Positions 1-8,552 of a stretch of DNA of 49,110 nucleotides are shown here, piece by piece. The notes beneath the pieces are model-generated. The model was not told the origin of the DNA. It was given only the letters and a program-made list of their open reading frames with translations, and ran no database searches. The stretch is from Methanomassiliicoccales archaeon. GTDB taxonomy: Archaea; Thermoplasmatota; Thermoplasmata; RBG-16-68-12; SOIM01. Made by a program: the position numbers and the translations under genes. Positions within the stretch are counted from its first letter, which is position 1, and each line of letters opens with the position of its first letter. The DNA is taken from positions 1 through 49,110 of the forward strand of contig JAUVHO010000001.1 of NCBI GenBank assembly GCA_030593295.1. The letters run 5' to 3'.

Positions 1-1
1 C

Positions 2-1318
2 GGGGTCAAGAACGCCGCTGGAAGGTGCGGGATGGGCGCCTTGATGGGGTCCAAGAACGTGAAGGCCGTCGTCGCTTCGGGAGTGAACGGGGTCGAGGTG
101 GAGCACCCGCAGAGAATGCTGGAGCTGATGGAGGAGATCAAGGACTATCTGATGGGTTCTAAGATAACGCCGATACTCGGCAGTCAAGGAACTCCGCTTC
201 TCTACGAGGTCAGCAATGCCCTCGGGGCGATAAGGACCAAGAACAGTCAGTTGAACGCCTGGTCGGATTCTCTCAATGCAGAAGAGCTGGAACAACATGT
301 GGAGAAGATGATCTCGTGCTCGTCGTGCTTCACTCATTGCAGGCACAGGAACACGTTCGGTGGGGAAGGACCGGAGTATACCGCAGTTGGACTTCTCGGT
401 GCAAACCTCGGTCTGGACCATTACCCCGATATCATCAAGTTAAATAACACGTGCAACGAACTCGGATTGGATGTTTCATCAGCTGGGAGTGTGCTCGGAT
501 GGGCCTTTGAACTGTACGAGAGAGGGATAATTGACAAGAAGATGACCGGACAGGACATCGGATTCGGGGATTTCGAGCTGGCGAACGATCTTCTTCACAA
601 GATATCAAGAAGGGAAGGATTCGGGGACATACTGGCAGAGAGCAGTCAGGCGGTCAAGAAGTTCGGACCCAGATCAAAGGACTACCTAATCGCGGTAAAG
701 AACCTCCCGCAGAGCGACCCGCACGACATCAGGTACATCAAGGCATTCGGCCTGGGGATCGCAACGGCCAGCAGGGGCGCGGACCATCTCAGGAGCCGGC
801 CCACGATAGAGATATTCTTCAGATTGCCATTGGAGGTCAAGGAGCAGATCTACGGAAAGGGTGCAACTACTGACCCGACTGTTTATGACGGCAAGGCACA
901 GGCGGTCCACTTCTCCGAAAACATCTTCGCGACCATTGATTCATTGGGACTATGCAAGTTCATCTGTCACGGTTTCAACAGCCCTCACTACCTGAAGTAT
1001 GAGCACTTCTCCAAGCTGCTGCACGCGGTCACTGGCTCTGAGTTCAAGGAGAAAGAACTTGAGAACGTCGGAAAGAGGATCATCGACACCGAGAGGTTGT
1101 TCAACTTCAAGCACGGGATGACGGCAAAGGATGACACGCTCCCCAAGAGATACTTCGATGACCCGATGAAGCTGGGCGTCTCAAAAGGGCACAGGATCGA
1201 GAGAGAGGGCTTCGACAAGATGAAGAAGGAATACTACAAACTCAAGAAATGGGACGAGAGGGGAAGGGTGAAGCCTCAGCGGAGGAAGCACATCGAATCT
1301 CACGGAGGGCTTCCGTGA
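2..1318 (+). CDS. Aldehyde:ferredoxin oxidoreductase family protein, 5'-truncated by window edge
   Basis: Tungstopterin enzyme family that oxidises aldehydes (or related substrates) to acids and passes electrons to ferredoxin. The reading frame is open from base 2. The first codons encode the family motif RCGMGALMGSKNVKAV, so the N-terminal pterin-binding part lies outside the window and the methionine at 32 is internal. Visible hallmarks are the cluster motif CSSCFTHC (Cys-x2-Cys-x3-Cys), the helix NELGLDVSSAG, the fourth cluster cysteine in SLGLCKF, and the C-terminal DDTLPKRYFDDP. Which of the AOR, FOR or GOR-like subfamilies it belongs to cannot be told from this part. Its stop overlaps the GTG start of a four-cluster ferredoxin, so the two are translationally coupled and probably form one complex. 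Confidence 0.9.
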   Translation, partial: GVKNAAGRCGMGALMGSKNVKAVVASGVNGVEVEHPQRMLELMEEIKDYLMGSKITPILGSQGTPLLYEVSNALGAIRTKNSQLNAWSDSLNAEELEQHVEKMISCSSCFTHCRHRNTFGGEGPEYTAVGLLGANLGLDHYPDIIKLNNTCNELGLDVSSAGSVLGWAFELYERGIIDKKMTGQDIGFGDFELANDLLHKISRREGFGDILAESSQAVKKFGPRSKDYLIAVKNLPQSDPHDIRYIKAFGLGIATASRGADHLRSRPTIEIFFRLPLEVKEQIYGKGATTDPTVYDGKAQAVHFSENIFATIDSLGLCKFICHGFNSPHYLKYEHFSKLLHAVTGSEFKEKELENVGKRIIDTERLFNFKHGMTAKDDTLPKRYFDDPMKLGVSKGHRIEREGFDKMKKEYYKLKKWDERGRVKPQRRKHIESHGGLP

Positions 1319-1767
1319 AGTACCTTTACTATTACCCCGAGAAGTGCACTGGCTGCCGGCAGTGTGCCATGGCATGTTCCCTCAACAAGTTCGGCGAGTG
1401 CAACCCCAAGAAGTCCGCCATAACCATCGTGAGGGATGAGTTCGAGAGGTACGAGTTCGCCATTTTCTGCATGCAGTGCGAGGACGCGCCTTGTATGGAC
1501 GTCTGCCATCAGGAGGCATATTATGTCGAGGACAATGTGGTCATGTGGAACGACGAGAAGTGCATCCATTGCCGACTATGTGCTGCGGTCTGTCCGCACT
1601 CTGCGATCACCACTATAGGAAACGAACTGGTGAAATGCGACCTGTGTGATGGAGACCCGAAGTGTGTGAAGTACTGCTCGACCGAGGCCCTGGTCTATGA
1701 AGAAGAGACCAAAGAACAGGCTTCGAGAAGACGAGAGCTGGCCAAGAAGATACTTTCAACCTCTTAG
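1315..1767 (+). CDS. Four-cluster ferredoxin subunit of the AOR-type oxidoreductase
   Basis: Electron-transfer protein of about 150 residues, predicted to take electrons from the adjacent tungsten enzyme. Cysteine motifs for several [4Fe-4S] clusters follow one another: CTGCRQCAMAC, CMQCEDAPCMDVC, CIHCRLCAAVCP and CDLCDGDPKCVKYC. This is the arrangement of the HycB/DmsB-like polyferredoxin family. I chose GTG at 1315 because it forms a GTGA overlap with the upstream stop, has GGAGGG at 1304-1309 at good spacing, and puts the first cluster near the N-terminus as in relatives. The frame is open further upstream to an ATG at 1249, but that stretch lies wholly inside the upstream gene. Cytoplasmic; no signal peptide. 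Confidence 0.88.
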   Translation: MKYLYYYPEKCTGCRQCAMACSLNKFGECNPKKSAITIVRDEFERYEFAIFCMQCEDAPCMDVCHQEAYYVEDNVVMWNDEKCIHCRLCAAVCPHSAITTIGNELVKCDLCDGDPKCVKYCSTEALVYEEETKEQASRRRELAKKILSTS

Positions 1768-2132
1768 GACGCGGTCCCCACCCCCGACATTGTTACTGCA
1801 TTCTCACCAAGAGCGACTAGACCACTCTGGAAAACGATGGAAGAAACGACGAAGTTCTCATTGAAGGACGACAAATCCACTATTGGGTAGATGTTTGGAA
1901 ACTAGCTAGTACATCTGAAAACGGGGATCTTGATGTTCCTGGCTGAATCTTGGGAACAGCAAACGGGTTCTGCTGGTGTAGGTTGGCAAATCGACAGATG
2001 AGAAGAAATCAACTAACAGATGCTCTCTCCCATATGAGTGAGAATATCAGTTTGGGCAGATATCTCAGACTCTCCCTCGCTCATCGATTTTCTAAACGTG
2101 ACATGATTCAGGGTCTTGTCTCAAGTTAGTTC

Positions 2133-2157
2133 AGGGGTTCGAATCCTCGCCTCCGCA
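2133..2157 (+). tRNA. 3' fragment of a tRNA gene (T arm plus acceptor strand), probable att remnant
   Basis: AGGGG-TTCGAAT-CCTCG forms a T arm with the universal TTCGAAT loop. The outermost pair would be A-G; the other four are G-C or G-T. It is followed directly by CCTCCGC, a possible acceptor 3' strand, and A as discriminator, with no encoded CCA. The required 5' partner GCGGAGG is absent from the intergenic region upstream (1768-2132), and there is no D arm or anticodon arm. A lone 3' tRNA end is the usual scar of tyrosine-recombinase integration, which duplicates this part of the gene. Not a functional tRNA. Confidence 0.55.
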
Positions 2158-2230
2158 TACGTCAAGTCAGAAACCTGGCCGAGAGTTTTCTCACTCTGGC
2201 TTAAACATTGCCCAAATGCATATATGGCAA

Positions 2231-2244
2231 GGCTTTTATAATAC
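2231..2244 (+). promoter_or_regulatory. TATA-like element ahead of the orphan membrane gene
   Basis: GGCTTTTATAATAC resembles an archaeal TATA box. It lies about 55 bases before the ATG at 2296, which would leave a leader of roughly 25-30 bases. No clear Shine-Dalgarno sequence precedes that ATG. Confidence 0.35.
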
Positions 2245-2295
2245 ACAAAAGACGTACAAATCAGTTTATAGGCAATCAGTTGATATGTTTCTTCA

Positions 2296-2850
2296 ATGGG
2301 ATTTCATTTTGTTGTGGAAAGGAAGTCTTACTACTACGGTTTCACATTGGGCCTGAGCCTGATATTGGTTCTTCTCGATTACATGAATCCATTCGTGAAC
2401 TTCTTTAAGACATGGAACATGCATTATGTGATTAACAATCTAGGATGGTTCATGATCTTTCTCGTTCCGATTTTCTTCGTTCTGGGCTTCATCGCACAGT
2501 GGGACGGCATGTCTGACCTTCTCTTTGCATGTGTCTTGATACCGGTCTATTATTTTCTCCTCAAAGGCTTGTTGTTCCTTTGGTTCATTTTCCAGGATCC
2601 TAATCTTTCTTATGTAATCGGAACCTGGTACGGTGGATACATCCTTGACTGGCGGGACTTTTCTATTGTCTACTTCTTCAGTCTTCCCCTATCCATGTTG
2701 TTTGTTTGGCGTTATTGCTTGGGCTTCTTGGTCCTTGGCTACATTACGAGCCACTTTTTTGGAAAGAGCATTCGCGACTTCGCAAAAGCCATTTTTTCGC
2801 GATTGCTTAGGAAGTCCAAGGGTGGCTTGGTGAAAGAGGTCTTTGTTTAA
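2296..2850 (+). CDS. Hypothetical multi-pass membrane protein
   Basis: 184 residues, not recognised. It is very hydrophobic and aromatic. About four to five membrane segments are visible, at approximately residues 14-32, 48-70, 75-97, 120-138 and 140-156. A basic amphipathic tail follows (IRDFAKAIFSRLLRKSKGG). Base composition is AT-richer than the flanking genes, and it sits just downstream of the tRNA 3' fragment, so it may be cargo left by an integrated element. Codon structure looks real: a long uninterrupted frame with a coherent membrane topology. Neighbours give no clue to function. Confidence 0.55.
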   Translation: MGFHFVVERKSYYYGFTLGLSLILVLLDYMNPFVNFFKTWNMHYVINNLGWFMIFLVPIFFVLGFIAQWDGMSDLLFACVLIPVYYFLLKGLLFLWFIFQDPNLSYVIGTWYGGYILDWRDFSIVYFFSLPLSMLFVWRYCLGFLVLGYITSHFFGKSIRDFAKAIFSRLLRKSKGGLVKEVFV

Positions 2851-3262
2851 CGCGTGTGTGAGGCTTGCTTGCCAAGAAGGTGAACCTCCCACCAAGGCTC
2901 CTTGTTTCCATCTGACAGATTCTCTCAATCGATACCATTCTGACCGCTAGTCTATTACGCTCTCACCTCCGCAAACCAAATACCTTAACAGACACGAATC
3001 CGAGCATCTTGGGCATTGGCTGTTGAATGATGGCTGGAATCTCAGCGCAAAGGTATTCAGGAAAGGACTGAAGACATTACACTGGGAAATGACTGCTTGG
3101 TAGGGCGAATATTCTTTGTCGAGCCAGTTCCAGATTAGAAATGTCGCACTCCAATATGAAGTATGACGCTTTCTCCTGACATAGCTAGAGGATACCTGCT
3201 GGGATGCGGCAAGAGCTTCGAGGCGTACGATCGCATCAGAGTGATTGATCGAGGAAGACAAC
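2851..3262. other. Intergenic stretch without recognisable genes
   Basis: 412 bases between the orphan membrane gene and a convergent small membrane gene. Minus-strand open frames here are Ser/Cys/Arg-rich and lack a ribosome site, so they look non-coding. No RNA gene, repeat or terminator could be supported. Confidence 0.4.
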
Positions 3263-3559
3263 TCACGAAAGGATATCAATCCACATGGCAAGCCCAGATC
3301 CCAGGACCGCCATAGCCCCGAAGACGACAAGCAACTCTCCGTAGTAGTTGACCTTAGAAGACCATGTGGTGTCCTTCCGTCCAATCAGAGCGGTAATCCA
3401 GAGCAAGGCTCCCGCCGACAACAGCAGCATTCCAATCCCCGCAGCAAAAGGAATGAACATGCCCAGAACGAGCCCGAGGAACCCCAGAATCGTGAAAATC
3501 AGCAAGCGATGTGGCTCCTCCAGTGCGGATGAAACAACCTGCGATTCCATGAAGACCAC
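3263..3559 (-). CDS. Small three-helix membrane protein, hypothetical
   Basis: 98 residues with three hydrophobic helices at about 19-37, 40-57 and 73-93, separated by a short polar loop (GRKDTTWSSK). Family not recognised. The GTG start at 3559 has a GAGGG ribosome site four bases before it; the ATG three codons later would put that site too far away. It is isolated, facing the orphan plus-strand gene, with about 140 bases between its start and the flavoprotein gene behind it. It may be a legitimate small gene of the host rather than part of the putative scar. Confidence 0.5.
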   Translation of the reverse strand: MVFMESQVVSSALEEPHRLLIFTILGFLGLVLGMFIPFAAGIGMLLLSAGALLWITALIGRKDTTWSSKVNYYGELLVVFGAMAVLGSGLAMWIDILS

Positions 3560-3702
3560 TTATCCCTCGATTCAGTAATCCATCCGCCCATATGAAAACG
3601 TTTTGGGGGAAACACATTCCATGCAATCGCGAATGGTCGCACTCCCCTATGAGCCACGTCATTTCTTTATTGAATTCACGCAAGTAGCATTCACCGGCAA
3701 AC

Positions 3703-4917
3703 TCAAGATCGAATCACGAACCTGTCTTCCAGCAGATGTTCCCTTATATCATCCACTTCAATGCCCCTTTTCACTAGACTGAGAAGATACCCAGAGTTTC
3801 TTATCGCCCCAACCATCTGCACTCCAGCGATCTTTCCATCCTTCAGAAGCAGCTTCTTGAACGACCTGTTGGTCTTCGACTTCTCGACCTCGAAATCCTT
3901 CAGCTCGAACGATGACATGCCCATAGAAAGAACCGGAACTCCATAGACGTCCAGGATGTTTATCGACTCGACGCCATCGTACACCTTCTCCTCTCCTGCG
4001 ATGTTGTAGCCAGCAATCCTTCCCTGTTGTATCGCGTTGGGCCAGATGGCGTTCACCCGTTTGGTCCCCCGTATCTTGTCGTCAGCTTCGACCACGTCTC
4101 CGGCTGCATATATGTCCTTCACAGATGTCCTCATGTGTTCGTCAACAACAACCCCATGGTTCACTTTGATCCCGCTGCCTTTGAGGAATTCGGTGTTAGG
4201 CCTGACGCCGATACCAAGAACGACCATGTCACACGAGGTCTTCTTATTGCCTGCGAGAACTCCGCTCGCTTTGCCCTTGCCGATGATCTCCGAGACCTGC
4301 TGACCAAGGTGGAATTCGATTCCTTCTCTCTCAAGCACTTTCTGGACTTCTCCTGAAGAGTCCTCATCCAGCATCTTAGGGAGAACCCAATCCAGCATTT
4401 CGAAGATGGAAACCTGAAGTCCCAGTTTCCTGAGGGCGATAGCACATTCGACACCTATGAACCCCGCACCCAGAACGATTGCCTTCTTTGCACCCTTTCG
4501 CACCCATTTCAGCATCCTATCCGCATCAGCCATATTGCCGAGAGAGAAGACTCCAGCGGTATCTATCCCTGGGATTGGAGGCCTCAACGGAACCGACCCG
4601 GCCGCGATCAACAGCTTGTCGTACTTGATCTTCCCGCCATCAGCCAGCACGGTCTTGTTCTTTGGAATAATCTTGGAGACCCTCGTCCCCAGCAATGCTC
4701 TGACCTTGTTCTTCTTGAAAAAGTCCTTCTCGACGCGGTAGATGTTCTTCTTCTCGATGTCCCCGCCTATGAGATGCGGCAACGAGCAAGGTGAATAGGG
4801 CATCTGGTCCTCTTGGGAAATGGCGGTTATCTTGCACTTCTCATCAATCGATCTAATAGTCCGAATGGCAGAAACGCCGGCCCCACCAGTCCCGATGATC
4901 ACCACGTGCAAATGCAA
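3703..4917 (-). CDS. FAD-dependent pyridine nucleotide-disulfide oxidoreductase (CoA-disulfide reductase / NADH oxidase type)
   Basis: 404 residues. FAD-binding GTGGAG at 9-14, NAD(P)H-binding GAGFIG at 150-155, and the second FAD motif DIYAAGD around 270. A single redox cysteine lies in SPCSLP (Cys44), as in CoA-disulfide reductases and Nox-type NADH oxidases. Relatives reduce CoA disulfide, polysulfide, O2 or small electron carriers with NAD(P)H; the exact substrate cannot be read from sequence. It lies 56 bases behind the thioredoxin-CcdA fusion on the same strand. A TATA-like ACTTTAATATC at 4948-4958 suggests it can also be transcribed alone. The neighbourhood supports a role in thiol/disulfide balance. 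Confidence 0.85.
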   Translation of the reverse strand: MHLHVVIIGTGGAGVSAIRTIRSIDEKCKITAISQEDQMPYSPCSLPHLIGGDIEKKNIYRVEKDFFKKNKVRALLGTRVSKIIPKNKTVLADGGKIKYDKLLIAAGSVPLRPPIPGIDTAGVFSLGNMADADRMLKWVRKGAKKAIVLGAGFIGVECAIALRKLGLQVSIFEMLDWVLPKMLDEDSSGEVQKVLEREGIEFHLGQQVSEIIGKGKASGVLAGNKKTSCDMVVLGIGVRPNTEFLKGSGIKVNHGVVVDEHMRTSVKDIYAAGDVVEADDKIRGTKRVNAIWPNAIQQGRIAGYNIAGEEKVYDGVESINILDVYGVPVLSMGMSSFELKDFEVEKSKTNRSFKKLLLKDGKIAGVQMVGAIRNSGYLLSLVKRGIEVDDIREHLLEDRFVIRS

Positions 4918-4973
4918 TGCCCCTGTCCGTTTGCTGATAATGCGAGAACGATATTAAAGTGTTCCAGAGCAGG

Positions 4974-6779
4974 CTAGTAGAAGGCCGTGTAATAGTAGTA
5001 GAGCAGGTATACACCAACGATGACCAGGATGACTCCGCTGATCTTCTTGATGGTGTCCGTGTGTGCAGCCAGCTTCTGGACAGATTCCTGACCGAAGACG
5101 GAAAGAAGAAGGGTTATGGATGTCATGAGGAGGAGGATGGTTATGGAGAACGTCAGCAGCATGATCAACCCGTCAACAAAGGTCCCAGCGACGATGGCCG
5201 CAAGAAGTACAGCTATGAAAAGGGGTGCGGTGCAGGCTGTCGCCGCCGCTCCATATCCGACTCCGTAGCTGAACAGCTTCGTATAGTAGCCGGTCTGGTC
5301 CTCGCTGCCCGGAGCCTTCTCGCCGAAGAGCTTGACGCGCAGCTTCTGGAAAGGCCGAATGAGCGCATGGTATTGAAGATTGGTGAGCATGAGAGCACCC
5401 AAGATGATGAGGATGATCCCAACGATGGGCCCCATGTAGATCAGGTAGTCGGCAAGATTTGCCGCTTCCCCAAGGGATATGGCAATAAGCCCCATGATGA
5501 GGAATACCACGACTATTCCAAGACCTGCAATTATCCCACTGGAGAGAATCGTACGTACGGATTTCTTCTTCTCCGCGGCTGTCTCGGTGGACAGATAGAA
5601 GCTGATGAACCCTGGGAGCATCGGGAACGAGCATGGTGAGAAGTAAACCGCGATTCCCATGAAGGCCCCGGTGGCAAAGATGCTCAACTGTGCTACCGAA
5701 ATGGGCTTCGCAGTTCCCTCCAGAGCTGCGTTGATCTCACTCCTGAACTTGTCAGTGCCCACGTTGTCGAATGTCTCGAACGTGGCGTAGCCGTCCTTGT
5801 CTATCACAACCAGCTTGGGAAGATGCGACACCCCGAATCGAGAGACCAGGTCAGCCGTGTCCTGGGCTATCGTCCAGTCAACTCCCCTGTCGACCTTGTA
5901 GTTCTGAAGCTCCAGGTCTGTATCCGGTCCCACCGCAACTGAAATGACCTCGAGCTCATCCTCGTCGAACTCGGCCACGGCAGGCTCCAAAGATTGTCTA
6001 AGTAACTCGCACGGAGGACAGCTGATGGCCATGAAATCCAGAACGACCACCTTGTCCGAGTGGTCCGAGAGATTCCAGGGCGTCCCGTAGATGTCATTGA
6101 GTGAGAAATCATCAACCTGTTCAACGGTCCCGGACAACGAACCTGCACTAAGTGTGCCGTAAAGGAGTGCGATTATCACGAGGGCCACGATCCCCACGGC
6201 AATGGTCTTGCTTGAGTCCTTCTTGATCTGCTTGATCTTCCGGAATATGAGAACTCCCACAAAGACGATTATGAGAACGACCAGGATCGACTCGATGATG
6301 ATGACATCCATCGGGACCTCGACCTCGGTCTCGATCACCACGGCGCCGCTGTAGTTGAAGTAGATGTAATCGTGGTCGGGGTAGTATTCAAGCGTCTGGT
6401 TGGCGTAGGCCACGATGATCTTGTATCCCATCATCGTCCCGCCGCTGAACAGCTCGGTGACATTGGACAAGTAGGTGTTGTTACCCTGATATTCCGCGGG
6501 AAGGAAGTAACACACTCCGATCTCCATGGTATCGGGATTCACGGTGCAGTACTGGGACTGGACCTGAGTGACATTCGTGAGGTTGGCCAGTTGGGAGTAG
6601 ATCGAAACGGTTTGCCCGCCGAAAGGTTCGTCTGGGACTATGTAGGCGTTCGCAACGTTACCGCCGTCGGCGGCAGCGTTGGGAGAGAGAAGTGCTAGAA
6701 GCGTGAACAATAACAGAAATGTGGAGATGATCCTCCGATAAATCGCCTTGCCAGCCTGCTCTTTACTCAGTGTTTCCAC
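4974..6779 (-). CDS. Thioredoxin-like / CcdA fusion, DsbD-like thiol-disulfide transmembrane transporter
   Basis: 601 residues. A signal or anchor helix (about 16-37) is followed by an extracytoplasmic domain of about 120 residues with two cysteines (78, 90). Two membrane helices follow (158-180, 192-212), then an outward thioredoxin-like domain with CPPC at 254-257 and the cis-proline stretch SHLPKL at 318-323. The C-terminal half is a six-helix CcdA domain with its two membrane cysteines in FSPCSFP (Cys383) and ACTAP (Cys516). CcdA/DsbD proteins carry reducing equivalents from cytoplasmic thioredoxin to thiols outside the membrane. Here carrier and acceptor thioredoxin are fused, with the thioredoxin on the N-terminal side rather than C-terminal as in bacterial DsbD. 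Confidence 0.87.
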   Translation of the reverse strand: METLSKEQAGKAIYRRIISTFLLLFTLLALLSPNAAADGGNVANAYIVPDEPFGGQTVSIYSQLANLTNVTQVQSQYCTVNPDTMEIGVCYFLPAEYQGNNTYLSNVTELFSGGTMMGYKIIVAYANQTLEYYPDHDYIYFNYSGAVVIETEVEVPMDVIIIESILVVLIIVFVGVLIFRKIKQIKKDSSKTIAVGIVALVIIALLYGTLSAGSLSGTVEQVDDFSLNDIYGTPWNLSDHSDKVVVLDFMAISCPPCELLRQSLEPAVAEFDEDELEVISVAVGPDTDLELQNYKVDRGVDWTIAQDTADLVSRFGVSHLPKLVVIDKDGYATFETFDNVGTDKFRSEINAALEGTAKPISVAQLSIFATGAFMGIAVYFSPCSFPMLPGFISFYLSTETAAEKKKSVRTILSSGIIAGLGIVVVFLIMGLIAISLGEAANLADYLIYMGPIVGIILIILGALMLTNLQYHALIRPFQKLRVKLFGEKAPGSEDQTGYYTKLFSYGVGYGAAATACTAPLFIAVLLAAIVAGTFVDGLIMLLTFSITILLLMTSITLLLSVFGQESVQKLAAHTDTIKKISGVILVIVGVYLLYYYYTAFY

Positions 6780-6806
6780 CTGTGAATCGAAGAAATACTG
6801 ACCAAG

Positions 6807-7343
6807 ATGTATAAAGATTGTGCATTCAAAAGGAAAAGACTATTGAGTGGATTGACATTTGCCAAGAGCATGAAGGATGAGGAGATTGCCTCGAAAGTGA
6901 TCAAAACACAGTTCGGGAAGTTGGACACAACGGCGTCAAGGGACGGCCTGGTCGAACTGACGCTTGGCCATAGGATGGAAAGTGGTTTCGGCCACCGCCA
7001 AGTGCTGGATAGACTGGAGATGGACCTGGCCAAGTACTTCAAAGGGGAGCTAGTTGACTTCCAAGATATCAAACTGGACATGTTCAAGTACACCGATTTC
7101 GAGAGAAATGTGCTTCAAGCGACCAGGGAGATCCCTTATGGCAAGACAGCGAGCTACAGGGACATCGCAGAGAAGATCGGACGTCCGAACGCGTTCCGGG
7201 CCGTTGGCAACGCCCTTAACAAGAATCGGACGGCGATAGTGGTCCCCTGTCATCGGGTCATCAGTTCGGATGGCGGACTGGGAGGATTCGGTGCCGGGGT
7301 GGAGTGGAAGAAGAGGCTTCTGAGGCTGGAAGGCATTCTCTGA
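6807..7343 (+). CDS. ogt: Methylated-DNA--protein-cysteine methyltransferase
   Basis: Suicide repair protein that takes alkyl groups from O6-alkylguanine onto its own cysteine. The active site is VVPCHRV with Cys148. The DNA-binding helix region (YGKTASYRDIAEKIGRP, NAFRAVGNALNKN) and the C-terminal GGFGAGVEWKKRLLRLEG are typical. The first ATG (6807) overlaps a TATA-like ATGTATAAAG, so translation more likely begins later, for example at TTG 6843, TTG 6852 or ATG 6870. The family's N-terminal domain would still be complete. Divergent from the DsbD-like gene (27 bases apart). Confidence 0.88.
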   Translation: MYKDCAFKRKRLLSGLTFAKSMKDEEIASKVIKTQFGKLDTTASRDGLVELTLGHRMESGFGHRQVLDRLEMDLAKYFKGELVDFQDIKLDMFKYTDFERNVLQATREIPYGKTASYRDIAEKIGRPNAFRAVGNALNKNRTAIVVPCHRVISSDGGLGGFGAGVEWKKRLLRLEGIL

Positions 7344-7402
7344 AACGTGAAGAGAAGGGCGACCGCCGTTCGGGGAGGAATAGCCAGAGTTGAGGGGTCA
7401 TT

Positions 7403-8551
7403 ATGAAGAAGAGAGGAAAGTCGACGGAGAGTGTGCACGCCGGGAAGATAGAGTGTGGGAGAGTTGCGCCGGTCAGCAGCCCGATATTCCAGACTTCCAC
7501 GTACTACTACCCGAAGGAAGGGTCCGCTGGGTACGTCTACACCCGCCTGGGTAACCCAACTCAGGAAGTTGCCGAGGATAAGATCGCGGCCCTTGAAGGT
7601 GCTCAAGAAGGACTGGTATTCTCGTCTGGCATGGCAGCGATAACGACGACCATCGTATCCCTTCTGGACAAAGGCGACCATCTGATAGCTACCGAGGACC
7701 TTTATGGCAACACATACACATTCCTTAGGAACGAACTCAAAAGAACAGGGATAGAACTGAGCTTGATCAAGTCCGAGAACGCCAAACATATCGAGAGATA
7801 CTTCAGGAAGAACACGAGAGGGATATTCCTCGAAACGCCGACGAACCCTTTGTTGAAGGTCATCGACATCAAGCACCTGGCCGGAGCTACACATAAGAAG
7901 AACATCAAGATAATGGTGGACAACACTTTCGCGACCCCCATCAACCAAAGGCCGCTGGAGCTTGGGGCCGATGTGGTCATCCACAGCGGATCGAAGTACC
8001 TCAACGGCCACAGTGACGTCATAGCTGGATTGGTCGCGGGTAAGAAGGGGGACATGGAGATTATCGAGGAGATGAGAACCACCCTGGGAGGTTCCCTGGA
8101 CCCTCATGCTGCTTTTCTGTTACAGAGGGGAATGATGACCCTGGCTGTCAGAATGCAGAGGCACAACGAGAACGGATCGAAAGTAGCCGAGTTCCTGGAA
8201 GGTCACAAGAAGGTGAACAGGGTGAACTACCCAGGTCTCAAATCGCATCCAAGTCATGAACTGGCTGAGGAGATGATGGATGGATTTGGGGGCATGCTGA
8301 GCTTCGAGGTCAAGGAGAGAAGAAAGGACGCCAACAAGTTCTTGAAATCACTCAAACTTCTCCTGGCTGCTCCGAGCTTAGGCGGTGTGGAGACTTTAAT
8401 CAGTATTCCGGCGGAGACATCTCACAGTTACCTTTCAAGAAAGGAAAGGCTGGGGCAAGGGATCAAGGACAACCTGATACGTGTTTCAGTCGGGATAGAG
8501 GACTTCGTAGACATCAAAAAGGACTTGAACCAGGCGCTGGCAAAGGTCTGA
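7403..8551 (+). CDS. Cys/Met-metabolism PLP enzyme (cystathionine gamma-synthase/lyase family)
   Basis: 382 residues of the fold-type I PLP family that includes MetB, MetC, cystathionine gamma-lyase, methionine gamma-lyase and O-acetylhomoserine sulfhydrylase. PLP lysine is Lys198 in HSGSKYLNGHSD. Other markers are YTRLGNPT (46-53), SSGMAAI (74-80), ETPTNP (144-149), VDNTFATP (172-179) and SVGIED near the end. Members cannot be separated reliably by eye, so the reaction could be making cystathionine, breaking it, or releasing sulfide. GAGGGG lies at good spacing before ATG 7403. It converges with the NifS-like gene with one base between the stops. Confidence 0.85.
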   Translation: MKKRGKSTESVHAGKIECGRVAPVSSPIFQTSTYYYPKEGSAGYVYTRLGNPTQEVAEDKIAALEGAQEGLVFSSGMAAITTTIVSLLDKGDHLIATEDLYGNTYTFLRNELKRTGIELSLIKSENAKHIERYFRKNTRGIFLETPTNPLLKVIDIKHLAGATHKKNIKIMVDNTFATPINQRPLELGADVVIHSGSKYLNGHSDVIAGLVAGKKGDMEIIEEMRTTLGGSLDPHAAFLLQRGMMTLAVRMQRHNENGSKVAEFLEGHKKVNRVNYPGLKSHPSHELAEEMMDGFGGMLSFEVKERRKDANKFLKSLKLLLAAPSLGGVETLISIPAETSHSYLSRKERLGQGIKDNLIRVSVGIEDFVDIKKDLNQALAKV

Positions 8552-8552
8552 C

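Larger units (their letters stand above)
1768..2295. other. Gene-poor stretch before the orphan membrane gene
   Basis: 528 bases without a convincing gene and visibly richer in A+T than the flanks. It contains a tRNA 3' fragment (2133-2157). It also has one open stretch of about 41 codons (1821-1943) with no start codon or ribosome site, which could be a gene remnant or chance. A TATA-like element lies at 2231-2244. Nothing else was recognised. Confidence 0.5.

Noticed and set aside
1821-1943. Open stretch of about 41 codons after the AOR ferredoxin gene
   Set aside because: It reads like protein (for example EVLIEGRQIHYWVDVW) but has no start codon, ribosome site or recognised family. Too short to separate from chance; possibly a gene remnant.
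2947-3384. 145-codon minus-strand open frame in the gene-poor region
   Set aside because: Ser/Cys/Leu-rich with no domain-like pattern. Its N-terminal part is a frame shadow of the small membrane gene at 3263-3559.
3138-3650. Short similarity between TCGCACTCC..TATGA at about 3140 and 3630
   Set aside because: Only about nine contiguous bases match; no flanking target-site duplication or inverted ends to support a mobile element.
4959-5639. 226-codon plus-strand open frame opposite the CcdA domain
   Set aside because: Composition (Asp/Glu/Arg/Gly-rich) is that of an antisense shadow; the minus-strand frame has clear CcdA and thioredoxin motifs.
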